Position numbers and translations under genes: made by a program. Of a stretch of DNA of 64,000 nucleotides, positions 44,956-53,194 are shown in pieces. A model generated the notes under the pieces. That model saw only the letters and a list, made by a program, of their open reading frames with translations, ran no database searches and was not told the origin of the DNA. Origin of the DNA: Arthrobacter sp. Y-9 (GTDB lineage Bacteria > Actinomycetota > Actinomycetes > Actinomycetales > Micrococcaceae); the NCBI RefSeq assembly GCF_029690065.1, contig NZ_CP121463.1, positions 1,116,001 to 1,180,000 of the forward strand, read 5' to 3'. Numbering within the stretch: position 1 is the first letter of the stretch; each line of letters begins with the position of its first letter.

Positions 44956-45797
44956 ACCGGACCGACCGATTGACGGCCATTCTCGACCTCCTGGCCGAGC
45001 GTGGCCAGATCGAGGTGGAGGACATCGTCACCCAGCTGGGCGTCTCTCCCGCCACGGCACGCCGTGACCTGGATTCGCTGGCCAAGCAGCGGCTGCTGAG
45101 CCGCACCCGCGGCGGCGCCACGACGGGCTCCGTCTCCTATGACCTGCCCGGCCGCTACAACCGGGACGACAACGCCGAGGCGAAGCAGCAGATCGCCCTC
45201 GCCGCGTCCTCCCTCGTGGAGCCGTACATGGTGGTGGGCCTGGGCGGAGGCACCACGAGCACGGCCCTGGCGCAGGTCCTGGCCACCCGGGATGACCTCA
45301 ACGCGCCGTCCAACCGGCCCACGCTGACCGTGGTCACCAACGCGATCAACATCGCCTCTCAGCTCGCCGTGCGCCCGAACATCAAGATCATGGTCACCGG
45401 CGGCATCCTGAATCCGCGCTCCTACGAACTGGTGGGTCCGTTCACGGACACCATCATGCAGAAGGTGGCGCTGGACATCGCGTTCATCGGCGTCAACGGA
45501 GTGGACCCGGTTCTCGGCCCCACCATCAACGACGAGGGCGAAGCCCAGGTGAACTCCCTCATGGCCAAGCGGGCCCTGGAGGGCTACATCCTGGCCGACT
45601 CCTCGAAGATTGGGAAACGGGCCTTCGCCACGATGCACGGCTTCCAGATGCGCAACCTCATCACGGACGAGGGCATCTCCGCCAAGGACCTCAAGGCCTT
45701 CCAGGACCGCGGCACCAAGGTGCTCGTGGCCCGGGACGGCGTGGCGGATCACCGGCACGCGTCGTCGGTCCCGACCGAGGAGGAACCGGCGCACTAG
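44952..45797 (+). CDS. DeoR-family transcriptional regulator (AgaR-like)
   Basis: A 281-residue DeoR/GlpR-type repressor. The N-terminal helix-turn-helix (TDRLTAILDLLAERGQIEVEDIVTQLGVSPATARRDLDSL) is followed by the sugar-phosphate sensor domain with VVGLGGGTTSTALAQVLA, VVTNAINIASQL and the terminal ADSSKIGKRAFATM. It ends the amino-sugar operon with ATGA overlap, so it is made with the enzymes and probably represses them until a phosphorylated intermediate appears. Confidence 0.92.
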   Translation: MNRTDRLTAILDLLAERGQIEVEDIVTQLGVSPATARRDLDSLAKQRLLSRTRGGATTGSVSYDLPGRYNRDDNAEAKQQIALAASSLVEPYMVVGLGGGTTSTALAQVLATRDDLNAPSNRPTLTVVTNAINIASQLAVRPNIKIMVTGGILNPRSYELVGPFTDTIMQKVALDIAFIGVNGVDPVLGPTINDEGEAQVNSLMAKRALEGYILADSSKIGKRAFATMHGFQMRNLITDEGISAKDLKAFQDRGTKVLVARDGVADHRHASSVPTEEEPAH

Positions 45798-45837
45798 GGC
45801 CGGGCGGCCAGGGCCGGTCCGCCTTCACGGCGGGGCC

Positions 45838-45860
45838 GGGCCACGTCCCAGACGTGGCCC
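45838..45860. terminator. Compact terminator between convergent genes
   Basis: GGGCCACGTC (45838-45847) pairs exactly with GACGTGGCCC (45851-45860) over a 3-nt loop. It lies between the DeoR stop and the end of the convergent phosphatase gene. Confidence 0.7.
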
Positions 45861-45863
45861 GTC

Positions 45864-46544
45864 TCAGAAGTGCAGCGGCGGCGCATCCAGGACGGTCGCC
45901 GTCTCACGGCATTGCGTCCACTGGCTGAACGGCGCGTCCAGCCGGTACTTGCCGTGCTCCTCGCGGATGAGGGTGCGGATCTCGGCGTTCCCCGGGTTGT
46001 TGAGCGACTCGAAGTACTCCACGGACCAGTGGAACCAGCGCATGCAGAACAGCCGCATCGTGAGGCCGTGCGTGACCAGGAGCGCGTTGGGGGCGTAGCT
46101 CGGCTTGGACCAGTGACGGTACAGGGTCTCCATGAAGCTGGAGATGCGGTCGTAGACGTCAGACCCCGACTCACCCTCACGGAACCGGTAGAAGAAGTGG
46201 CCGTACGCGTTCCGGAGCTCCTTCTGATCCGCGATGTCCCCGGCGATCTGGAAGTTCGCCCAGTCCTGCTCCCGGAGACGCGGCTCCTCGATGACGCGTT
46301 CGGTCAGATCGCCCAGTCCCAGGGCGTCCAGGGTCTGATAGGCCCTCAGGTACGGTGAGACGTAGACGCAGACCTGCTGGCCGTCCAGCTGCCGGCGGAT
46401 CTTCTCACCCGCCTGACGGGCCTGCTCCACTCCGAGCTCGGTGAGCGGAATCCGGTAGTCCGGGACCCGGTTGTAGATCCCGGTGTCCACATTGGCCGCC
46501 GACTGCCCGTGCCGGATCATGATGATTTGCTGCGGCGCACTCAT
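45864..46544 (-). CDS. Histidine phosphatase (phosphoglycerate-mutase-like) family protein
   Basis: A 226-residue histidine phosphatase. The catalytic RHG is in IIMIRHGQSAANVD near the N-terminus; SPYLRAYQTLDAL supplies the second Arg, and LVTHGLTMRLF the second catalytic His. It should act through a phosphohistidine. The insert around FQIAGDIADQKELRNAYGHFFYRF is typical of a broad-specificity branch rather than glycolytic PGM. Single gene. Confidence 0.88.
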   Translation of the reverse strand: MSAPQQIIMIRHGQSAANVDTGIYNRVPDYRIPLTELGVEQARQAGEKIRRQLDGQQVCVYVSPYLRAYQTLDALGLGDLTERVIEEPRLREQDWANFQIAGDIADQKELRNAYGHFFYRFREGESGSDVYDRISSFMETLYRHWSKPSYAPNALLVTHGLTMRLFCMRWFHWSVEYFESLNNPGNAEIRTLIREEHGKYRLDAPFSQWTQCRETATVLDAPPLHF

Positions 46545-46634
46545 AGGCCCAGCTTAGGCGCACCGCCGGGCCACGGGGCGCCGCGGGTTCGGCGGAGTGT
46601 GCGCGTGTCCGCGGCGCGTCACTACAGTGGTGAC

Positions 46635-47459
46635 ATGCCGCGCCTGAAGCCGTCCCCGCCGTCGTCGTCCCTGGACTGGGAGCCTCTCGCGGACGAGGGG
46701 CGACGGCGGCGCCTCTGGTGGGAGATCGCGCTCGTGCTGGGGCTGTCCCTGGGACAGTCGGCGGTGTACTCGGTGGTGCAGCTCGCCGACAAGCTGAGCC
46801 GCGGGCCGCTCTCCTCCGCGACGTCCACCCTGAACCCCTCCCGCAATCAGCGGGAGTTCTTCGATCTGCTCTACCAGCTGCTGGACATCGTGTTCTCGCT
46901 GGTGCCGGTGCTGCTCGCCTTCCATCTCCTCGCCACCTTCCTGCCCTGGCGCGGCGAGGCGGGACGGAAGCCCTGGCGGGGGATGGGCTTCGACCTGGCA
47001 CGGCCGGCGCGCGACGCCGGGACCGGCCTGGCGCTCGCCGTCGGCATCGGCGCGGGGACGCTGGCGCTGTACGCGGCAGGCCGGGCGCTCGGCGTCACGA
47101 CGGCGATCATCCCGGCCGCGCTGGACGCCCACTGGTGGACGGTGCCGGTCCTGGTGCTGTCGGGCATCCGGCACGGCGTGCTGGAGGAGACCCTGGTGGT
47201 CGGCTACCTGTTCCGGCGGCTCGGGCAGCTGCGCTTCTCTCCACTGTGGATCGTGCTGGCCAGCGCCCTGCTCCGGGGCAGCTATCACCTGTATCAGGGA
47301 TTCGGGCCGTTCCTCGGCAATGTCGTGATGGGGCTCGTGTTCGGCTGGGTGTACCTGAAGTGGCGGCGCGTGATGCCGCTCGTGGTGGCGCACGCTCTGC
47401 TCGATGTGGGGGCGTTCGTGGGCTACGACCTGTTCGGCAAGGCGATCGGGCTGGGCTAG
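46635..47459 (+). CDS. CPBP-family intramembrane protease
   Basis: A 274-residue membrane protein with about seven TM helices and the CPBP/CAAX-protease region: the Glu-Glu motif in HGVLEETLVVGYLFRRLGQL, then LASALLRGSYHLYQGFG and VVAHALLDVGAFVGYDL, which hold the metal-binding His residues of this fold. ATG 46635 is chosen because the upstream part of the frame is low-complexity Arg/Pro-rich sequence without homology. Function in the cell (prenyl-protein processing, peptide maturation or immunity) is unknown. Confidence 0.83.
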   Translation: MPRLKPSPPSSSLDWEPLADEGRRRRLWWEIALVLGLSLGQSAVYSVVQLADKLSRGPLSSATSTLNPSRNQREFFDLLYQLLDIVFSLVPVLLAFHLLATFLPWRGEAGRKPWRGMGFDLARPARDAGTGLALAVGIGAGTLALYAAGRALGVTTAIIPAALDAHWWTVPVLVLSGIRHGVLEETLVVGYLFRRLGQLRFSPLWIVLASALLRGSYHLYQGFGPFLGNVVMGLVFGWVYLKWRRVMPLVVAHALLDVGAFVGYDLFGKAIGLG

Positions 47460-47482
47460 GCACGGGCATCCGGGCCGGCTCG

Positions 47483-47507
47483 GGCATGGGTGCCAGGCAC
47501 CCATGCC
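47483..47507. terminator. Compact palindromic terminator
   Basis: GGCATGGGTGCC (47483-47494) and GGCACCCATGCC (47496-47507) pair exactly around one base, between the convergent CPBP and lipoprotein genes. Confidence 0.65.
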
Positions 47508-47508
47508 G

Positions 47509-49119
47509 TCAGCGGGCGCCGAGCAGTTCTTCGCTGAGCGCCGTGGCCAGCTTGTCGAAACCGTTCAACCGCTCCCGGGCCGCCGGCGACACCGTGCCGG
47601 TGCCCTGGCCGCGGTCCGGCAGGGCCGACATCTCGACCAGCAGCAGCCCCGGCGTCTCGGCCGTGGTGTCCGCGATCAGGGCGGTGCGCCGCGTGTCCGG
47701 GGCGCCGCGGACCGCCTCCCCGGCACTGGCCTTGGCGGAATGCCCCGCGAACTCGGTGTCGCGGGCGGTGCGGGTCTTCGTGAGGAGCAGCTTGCTGTTC
47801 AGCGGCAGATCCGCCACGGCGCCGATGCGGACCACCACGCTATGACTCGGCTCCACGAACTCGCACAGCACCGGGAGGACGCCGGAGTCGAATGCTCCGC
47901 CACCCGGCGGGACGGCCGTGACCGCTTCCAGTGACGACCCGGCGATCCTCCGGACCGTCGGGGCCGCGGCCGTGCACAGGGTGTCTGCATCCGCCGCGCC
48001 GAGTGTGACCGTCTGCCGCGGGTCCGAGGCTGCTGCGGCGCCTGTGGCCGGCGCGCATTGCCGGAGGTCCTGGTCCACGACGTGGGAGCACGCCCCGACC
48101 GCGGCGAGATCCGGCTCCGTCGCCGAGTACACGAGGGGCGTCTTCGCCAGGGTCTGCGGCGCGGCCTTGGCGAGGACGGGGACGAGCTTCTGCGCGAGGG
48201 CGGAGGCGTCGGCGCACGTCGCCGCCTCCGCCTGGGCCTGAACGACGCGGTCGCGCACGGGCGTCTGGTTCGGCCAGGCATCCCAGAGGAGCGTGCAGCC
48301 GGCTCCGGAATCCTTCCAGAACAGGACCTCGGTCCCCGCGATCGGCCGCACCTCGCTGTCCTGCCAGCCGCCCCCGGTGCGCAGTTCCGCCAGGGGTTTC
48401 CGGTAGGCGAGCGTGAGGGCCTGCCGCGTGTAGACGGGCGCGCCGCCCGAGGCCGCCGCGTCCCGCCAGACACCGCATTCGGCGAGGCTGCCGGTGAAGG
48501 ACGTGCGGGGCGCCAGGACTTGTCCCGCCGGGAGTGGCCCGAGCGCCGAGGACAGGACATCGCACACGGAGACGCCGGGCCGGGGGTCCTTCCGCGCGAA
48601 CGACGCCGGATCGTCCCGCAGGCGCGGAGCGACGGTCTTGGCGTACGCCTCGGGCTGCGTGCAGTCGTAGGCGCCCACCGGATCCTGGGCGAGGGTGATG
48701 GCGTGGTCGAAGTCGACCGGGAGGCTGATCGTGCACCGGCCGGTCGCCTTGGTGGAGCGGTAGGCCACCACCCCGCCGAGGTCGAGCCGCTCCTGTCCGT
48801 GCCGCTGGGACGCGGTGCTGTCCGCGTAGCTCACGGCCTGCACGCCCTCGTCCTGGACCCGGCAGTCGAAGGGGGTGGCGCTGATGAGTCCGGGTTTCCG
48901 TCCGAGACCAGTGGTGATGCGGGGGTCGAGGAGCGCGCAGGGGTCGACGGCCGCCAGCTGCCGCCGGACGGCGGCCTGGTCGCGGTCGGGGTTGCCCGCC
49001 GGGATGACCCGCTGCGTCGGGGACGGCGACGTCGGGGCAGGCCGGCCGCCGTCGGGGGTGCAGGCTGTGACCAGCACGGCCAGCAACGCGAGTGCGGCTG
49101 CGAGTGACGTTCTCTTCAT
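47509..49119 (-). CDS. Lipoprotein with repeated DUF3558-like cysteine units
   Basis: A 536-residue lipoprotein: signal peptide LAAALALLAVLVTAC with a lipobox Cys at about residue 20, then a Pro/Ser/Thr linker. The body looks like repeats of one module, each beginning near a Cys (DPCALLDPRITTGLG, SVCDVLSSALGPL, TLCTAAAPTVRRIAG) and containing a later Cys in a strand (FDCRVQDEG, AECGVWRD, VLCEFVEPS), a layout reminiscent of actinobacterial DUF3558 surface proteins. No enzyme motif is seen. Single gene. Confidence 0.72.
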   Translation of the reverse strand: MKRTSLAAALALLAVLVTACTPDGGRPAPTSPSPTQRVIPAGNPDRDQAAVRRQLAAVDPCALLDPRITTGLGRKPGLISATPFDCRVQDEGVQAVSYADSTASQRHGQERLDLGGVVAYRSTKATGRCTISLPVDFDHAITLAQDPVGAYDCTQPEAYAKTVAPRLRDDPASFARKDPRPGVSVCDVLSSALGPLPAGQVLAPRTSFTGSLAECGVWRDAAASGGAPVYTRQALTLAYRKPLAELRTGGGWQDSEVRPIAGTEVLFWKDSGAGCTLLWDAWPNQTPVRDRVVQAQAEAATCADASALAQKLVPVLAKAAPQTLAKTPLVYSATEPDLAAVGACSHVVDQDLRQCAPATGAAAASDPRQTVTLGAADADTLCTAAAPTVRRIAGSSLEAVTAVPPGGGAFDSGVLPVLCEFVEPSHSVVVRIGAVADLPLNSKLLLTKTRTARDTEFAGHSAKASAGEAVRGAPDTRRTALIADTTAETPGLLLVEMSALPDRGQGTGTVSPAARERLNGFDKLATALSEELLGAR

Positions 49120-49303
49120 GGGCCCTCCCTCTGGGCTCTGACACCACGCCCGCGCCGGCGAGCATGGCCTGATCAGCGAGCGGCTCCGCGGACCGTCCGG
49201 GGCGGTGACCTGCTCGGTGCGTGGCGCCGCTCTCTGGTGGACTCATGGTACTGAACACGGGCCGCCCCGGAAGAGGGGTGGCGCCGTGGCGCTGGGGTAC
49301 GGC

Positions 49304-49343
49304 GAAGGCCGCCGTTCCGCGCGATGCGGAACAGGCGGCCTTC
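49304..49343. terminator. Terminator of the VOC gene
   Basis: GAAGGCCGCCGTTCCGC (49304-49320) pairs with GCGGAAC and GGCGGCCTTC (49326-49343) with a single bulged A at 49333 and a 5-nt loop: a 17-bp stem 21 bp beyond the VOC stop. The remainder of the gap 49120-49364 shows nothing else recognisable. Confidence 0.75.
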
Positions 49344-49364
49344 AGACGGCGTGGCGGGTGAGCC

Positions 49365-50003
49365 TCAGAGGGTCACGGAGCCGTTCGCCGTTTCGAAGGT
49401 CACGGACATGATGCCGGGGGTGCCGTGCGGAGCGATCCACTCCACGGCGACGTCCTCCAGCGGGTTCTCCACTTCCTCGCCGAGCCACTCGGTCACGCGT
49501 TCCGCGGAACCGGCGATGGTGAGGCTGGAGACCCGGACGTCGCTCGGGTACACGAGCGACGGGTGGAGGGTGGAGTCACCCTCCCACTTGAGCATGTACG
49601 GCACCTGCGGGTCCGCGATGAGACCCAGGATGCCGATCTGCTTCCAGATGAGCTCGCGGCCGTCGGGGAACTTGCGGTTCCCGGGGACGGCCTCGCGGCC
49701 CAGACGTGATTCGAAGGGGGCCAGGTCGTCCACGGCGACGCACCAGCCCATCCACCCACCGCCCATCGCGGAGCGGGCCCGCACGGCCTGGCCGAACGGC
49801 GCCTTGTCCGAAGCGGGGTGGTCCAGGACTTCCACGACCTCAAGATATTTGTGGTCGGCCAAGGGGAAGATCATGTTGCGGGTGCCGAAACGGGGGTGTA
49901 CCCCACCGCGCACCGCGTGCAGTCCAAGAGCGGCAGAAATGCGCTCCGCCGTGGCCTCCAGGCCATCGCGTTCACAAGCGTAAGAAACGTGATCCATGCG
50001 CAT
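49365..50003 (-). CDS. VOC-family (glyoxalase-like) protein
   Basis: A 212-residue vicinal-oxygen-chelate protein. It begins MRMDHVSYACERDGLEATAERISAALGL, with the first metal His in the first strand, and continues through NMIFPLADHKYLEVVEVLDHP, typical of the glyoxalase-like 3 group. The second half (WIAPHGTPGIMSVTFETANG) completes the paired module. Function unknown. It diverges from metY; the gap carries a CTTAGG-N4-CCTAAG dyad at 50039-50054. Confidence 0.8.
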   Translation of the reverse strand: MRMDHVSYACERDGLEATAERISAALGLHAVRGGVHPRFGTRNMIFPLADHKYLEVVEVLDHPASDKAPFGQAVRARSAMGGGWMGWCVAVDDLAPFESRLGREAVPGNRKFPDGRELIWKQIGILGLIADPQVPYMLKWEGDSTLHPSLVYPSDVRVSSLTIAGSAERVTEWLGEEVENPLEDVAVEWIAPHGTPGIMSVTFETANGSVTL

Positions 50004-50124
50004 GGCATCATCCTTGCACTTTGTGACTAGGCACTCAGCTTAGGGTTACCTAAGTCACGCGACAGCCTCTGGGACGTTCTGTGACGCACCCCTTTTCCGC
50101 ACTCCCTCCGGCCCCCTACCCTGG

Positions 50125-50250
50125 GTTGCAGGTCATGAGTGCCAGCATCGAGCCCCGGCTTGCTGGCCGGCAACCCTCCGTCCGCGGCGGGGTGCCCCGG
50201 GTGAAGACCAGGCGGGTCGGCATGCACGCCGGCACGCAAGCGCGGGCCGT
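50125..50250 (+). promoter_or_regulatory. SAM-IV-type riboswitch before metY
   Basis: The leader holds the conserved S-box/SAM-IV core: GGTCATGAGTGCCAGC, then CCCCGGCTTGCTGGCCGGCA, ACCCTCC, and GCGGGGTGCCCCGGGTGAAG closing on GACC at about 50206. This pattern, from memory of the actinobacterial SAM-IV family, binds S-adenosylmethionine and lowers expression when methionine is plentiful. A second, very similar leader precedes metX at 51805. A CCTTCCGGAAGG palindrome near 50268 may belong to the expression platform. Confidence 0.88.
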
Positions 50251-50333
50251 GGGCGCCGTCTCCTTCCTTCCGGAAGGCTGACGCCGCGATGGTGGGGGAG
50301 ACCGTTCCTGGCCCTTGAAATCTAAGGAAAGCC

Positions 50334-51653
50334 ATGACCAACAACTGGTCCTTCGAAACCCGCCAGATCCATGTCGGACAGGAGCCGGACGCCGTCACCG
50401 GCGCGCGGGCCCTGCCGATCTACCAGACCACGTCCTTCGTGTTCCCGAGCGCCGAGAGCGCCGCCAACCGCTTCGCGCTCGCCGAGCTGGCCCCCATCTA
50501 CACCCGTATCGGCAACCCGACGCAGGACGCCGTCGAGCAGCGCATCGCCAGTCTCGAAGGCGGTCTGGCGGCCCTGCTGCTCAGTTCCGGTCAGGCTGCC
50601 GAGACGTTCGCCATCCTCAATGTGGCCGAGGCGGGTGACCACGTGGTGGCCAGCCCGAGCCTGTACGGCGGCACCTACAACCTCCTGGCCAACACCCTGA
50701 AGAAGTTCGGCATCGAGGTCACCTTCGTCGAGGACCCGGACAACCTGGACCACTGGCGCGCCGCCGTCCGTCCGAACACCAAGCTCTTCTTCGCCGAGGT
50801 CGTCTCCAACCCGAGGCAGGACATCCTGGACATCGAAGGCGTGGCCTCCGTGGCGCATGAATCCGGCGTCCCGCTGATCGTGGACAACACCCTAGCCACC
50901 CCGTACCTCATCCGGCCGCTCGAGTGGGGCGCGGACATCGTGGTGCACTCGGCCACCAAGTACCTGGGCGGTCACGGCAGCGCGATCGCCGGCGTGATCG
51001 TGGACTCCGGCAAGTTCGACTTCGGCGCGGACCCGGAGAAGTTCCCGGGCTTCAACACCCCGGATGAGAGCTACAACGGACTCGTCTACGCCCGTGACCT
51101 CGGCGCGGACGGCGCTTTGGGCGCCAACCTCAGCTACATCCTGAAGGCCCGCGTGCAGCTGCTGCGTGACCTCGGATCCGCCGTCAGCCCGTTCAACGCG
51201 TTCCTCATCGCGCAGGGTCTCGAGACGCTCAGCCTCCGCGTCGAGCGCCACGTGGAGAACGCGCTGAAGGTCGCCGAATTCCTGGAGGCGCGCGACGATG
51301 TCGAACGCGTCGCGTACGCCGGCCTGCCGAGCAGCCCGTGGTACGAGCGGGGACGCAAGTACGGCCCCAACGGCATCGGCGCCGTGGTGGCGTTCGAGAT
51401 CGCCGGCGGACTCGAAGCCGGCAAGGCGTTCGTGGACGCGCTGGAACTCCACTCGCATGTGGCGAACCTGGGCGATGTCCGCTCCCTCGTCATCCACCCG
51501 GCGTCCACCACGCACGCCCAGCTCAGCGAAGCAGGTCAGCGGGCCGCGGGCGTCACCCCGGGCCTGGTCCGTCTCGCCGTGGGCATCGAGCACATCGACG
51601 ACATCCTGGCCGATCTGGACGCCGGTTTCCGGGCCGCCAAGGCCGCCGTCTGA
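50334..51653 (+). CDS. metY: O-acetylhomoserine aminocarboxypropyltransferase (sulfhydrylase)
   Basis: A 439-residue PLP enzyme of the Cys/Met metabolism family that makes homocysteine from O-acetylhomoserine and sulfide (direct sulfhydrylation). Family markers: FETRQIHVGQEPDAVTGARALPIYQTTSFVF at the start, VSNPRQDILDIEGVASVAHE, and PLP lysine Lys209 in HSATKYLGGHGSAIAG. Length above 400 with the long insertion after that Lys separates MetY from MetB/MetZ. Controlled by the upstream riboswitch and works on the product of MetX next door. Confidence 0.95.
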   Translation: MTNNWSFETRQIHVGQEPDAVTGARALPIYQTTSFVFPSAESAANRFALAELAPIYTRIGNPTQDAVEQRIASLEGGLAALLLSSGQAAETFAILNVAEAGDHVVASPSLYGGTYNLLANTLKKFGIEVTFVEDPDNLDHWRAAVRPNTKLFFAEVVSNPRQDILDIEGVASVAHESGVPLIVDNTLATPYLIRPLEWGADIVVHSATKYLGGHGSAIAGVIVDSGKFDFGADPEKFPGFNTPDESYNGLVYARDLGADGALGANLSYILKARVQLLRDLGSAVSPFNAFLIAQGLETLSLRVERHVENALKVAEFLEARDDVERVAYAGLPSSPWYERGRKYGPNGIGAVVAFEIAGGLEAGKAFVDALELHSHVANLGDVRSLVIHPASTTHAQLSEAGQRAAGVTPGLVRLAVGIEHIDDILADLDAGFRAAKAAV

Positions 51654-51683
51654 GTCTCCCGTCTGAGTCCCTCGGGACATCCC

Positions 51684-51715
51684 AGGGCCGCGCATTCTTC
51701 GGAATGCGCGGCCCT
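51684..51715 (+). terminator. Terminator after metY
   Basis: AGGGCCGCGCATTC (51684-51697) pairs exactly with GAATGCGCGGCCCT (51702-51715) around a TTCG tetraloop. It isolates metY from the riboswitch-controlled metX transcript. Confidence 0.8.
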
Positions 51716-51804
51716 CGACGCCTCCTGGGCGAACATAAATCCCGGGATGCCGTCTCATGAAGCGTCATCTTCAGAAACGGCCCTTCCCGATCCTTTACAC
51801 TGGT

Positions 51805-51920
51805 CCGAGAGTCACGAGTGCCAGCGCCAAACCCCGGTTCGCTGGCCGGCAACCCTCCTCCTGCGGTGGGGTGCCCCGGGTGAAGACTCGGCCCAGCGCC
51901 GGCCGGCGCGGGCAAGCTCA
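51805..51920 (+). promoter_or_regulatory. SAM-IV-type riboswitch before metX
   Basis: GAGTCACGAGTGCCAGC, CCCCGGTTCGCTGGCCGGCA, ACCCTCC and GTGGGGTGCCCCGGGTGAAG closing on GACTC (about 51884) repeat the architecture of the metY leader, with compensating changes in the first helix (GAGTC/GACTC here, GGTC/GACC there). The aptamer ends just before the metX ATG at 51935, so control may be at translation. TACACT at about 51796 could be the -10 box. Confidence 0.88.
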
Positions 51921-51934
51921 GGAATAGAGGCCCC

Positions 51935-53092
51935 ATGACCATCGCTGCATCCCGTCCACTGTCCACTGCGCGGGACACCACCACCCGCAAGGAGCACGAC
52001 GCCGGCGCCCGCCACGGCGTGCAGCGCACCGCCGTCGTCGGGCCGCTGGAGCTCGAGGCCGGCGGGAAGCTGCCGGACGTCACCCTCGCGTACGAGACCT
52101 GGGGGACGCTCGCGCCCGACGCCGGCAACGCCGTCCTGATCCAGCACGCCCTCACGGGAAGCGCGCACGTCGCGCAGGGTGACACGGACGAGGAGGGCTG
52201 GTGGGACGGACTGGTCGGCCCGGGCCGCGCGATCGACACGGACCGGTTCTTCGTGGTGGCCGTGAACATCATCGGCGGCTGCAACGGCAGCACGGGCCCG
52301 TCCAGTGCCGCCCCTGATGGCAAGCCGTGGGGTTCCCGCTTCCCGTTCATCACGCTCCGCGACGCGGCGGTCGCCGAGGCGCGGCTCGCGGATCAGCTGG
52401 GCATCCGGCAGTGGTTCGCGGTCGTCGGTGGCTCCATGGGCGGCGCGCGGGCGCTGGAATGGGCAGCGGGATTCCCCGAGCGGGTCCGGAAATGCGCGGT
52501 GATCGCGATCGGCGCCCACAGCACCGCCGAGCAGATCGCGCTCGCTCAGGCGCAGACTCTCGCCATCCGCCAGGACCCGGCCTTCCGCGACGGCGACTAC
52601 TACGACGGCCCGGCGCCCGAGGCGGGTCTGGCCCTGGCGCGCCGGATCGCGCACATCTCCTATCGCAGCGAGGCGGAGCTCGAGGCCCGCTTCAGCCGAA
52701 AGCCCCAGGAGGGCGAGTCGCCGCTCAACGCCTCCGCCCTCGCCGAACGGGGGCGGTACCAGGTGGAGAGCTACCTGGATCATCAGGGCACCAAGCTCGT
52801 CCGCCGCTTCGACGCCAACAGCTACATCGCCCTGACGGAAGCGCTCATGAGCCACGACGTCGGCCGGGGCCGCGGGGGAGTCGAGGCGGCGCTGGCGGAC
52901 AGTCCGGTCGAGTTCTTCGTCGCCGCGGTGGAGTCCGACCGTCTCTACCTGCCCCGGCAGTCAGAGGCCCTCGCCGCGGCCCTGCCCGGCGACGTCACGG
53001 TGCACCGGATCGCCTCGGAGATCGGCCACGACGGCTTCCTGACCGAGGCCGACCAGCTCGGCGCGCTGCTCGGCCGGACGCTGTTCGCCTGA
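51935..53092 (+). CDS. metX: Homoserine O-acetyltransferase
   Basis: A 385-residue alpha/beta-hydrolase-fold enzyme that acetylates homoserine from acetyl-CoA, the first step of the MetX-MetY route. Nucleophile Ser167 in VVGGSMGGARALEWA; the Asp (AAVESDRLYLP) and His (IGHDGFL) of the triad are near the C-terminus; LAYETWGTL, IQHALTGSAHV and NIIGGCNGSTGPSS are standard MetX blocks. It has its own riboswitch and a terminator separates it from metY. Confidence 0.96.
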   Translation: MTIAASRPLSTARDTTTRKEHDAGARHGVQRTAVVGPLELEAGGKLPDVTLAYETWGTLAPDAGNAVLIQHALTGSAHVAQGDTDEEGWWDGLVGPGRAIDTDRFFVVAVNIIGGCNGSTGPSSAAPDGKPWGSRFPFITLRDAAVAEARLADQLGIRQWFAVVGGSMGGARALEWAAGFPERVRKCAVIAIGAHSTAEQIALAQAQTLAIRQDPAFRDGDYYDGPAPEAGLALARRIAHISYRSEAELEARFSRKPQEGESPLNASALAERGRYQVESYLDHQGTKLVRRFDANSYIALTEALMSHDVGRGRGGVEAALADSPVEFFVAAVESDRLYLPRQSEALAAALPGDVTVHRIASEIGHDGFLTEADQLGALLGRTLFA

Positions 53093-53094
53093 CT

Positions 53095-53164
53095 CCCGGG
53101 TTCTGGTCTTAGGGCCGCGGGTTCTCCTGGGGCCGGGTTCGCGGCCTCGGAACCAGAACTCGGG
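53095..53164. repeat. Intergenic hairpin after metX
   Basis: CCCGGGTTCTGGT (53095-53107) pairs with ACCAGAACTCGGG (53152-53164) with one mismatch, and GGGCCGCG pairs with CGCGGCCT inside. It begins 3 nt after the metX stop and can terminate it. The CCCGAGTTC text on the complementary strand resembles the arm at 14511. Confidence 0.7.
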
Positions 53165-53194
53165 TGGGTCCGCTGTTCCGGTACCTCCTTGGCT

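Noticed and set aside
50039-50054. DtxR/IdeR iron box (CTTAGG-GTTA-CCTAAG)
   Set aside because: The half-sites resemble the iron box but are 4 bp apart instead of 9, and neither neighbouring gene concerns iron.
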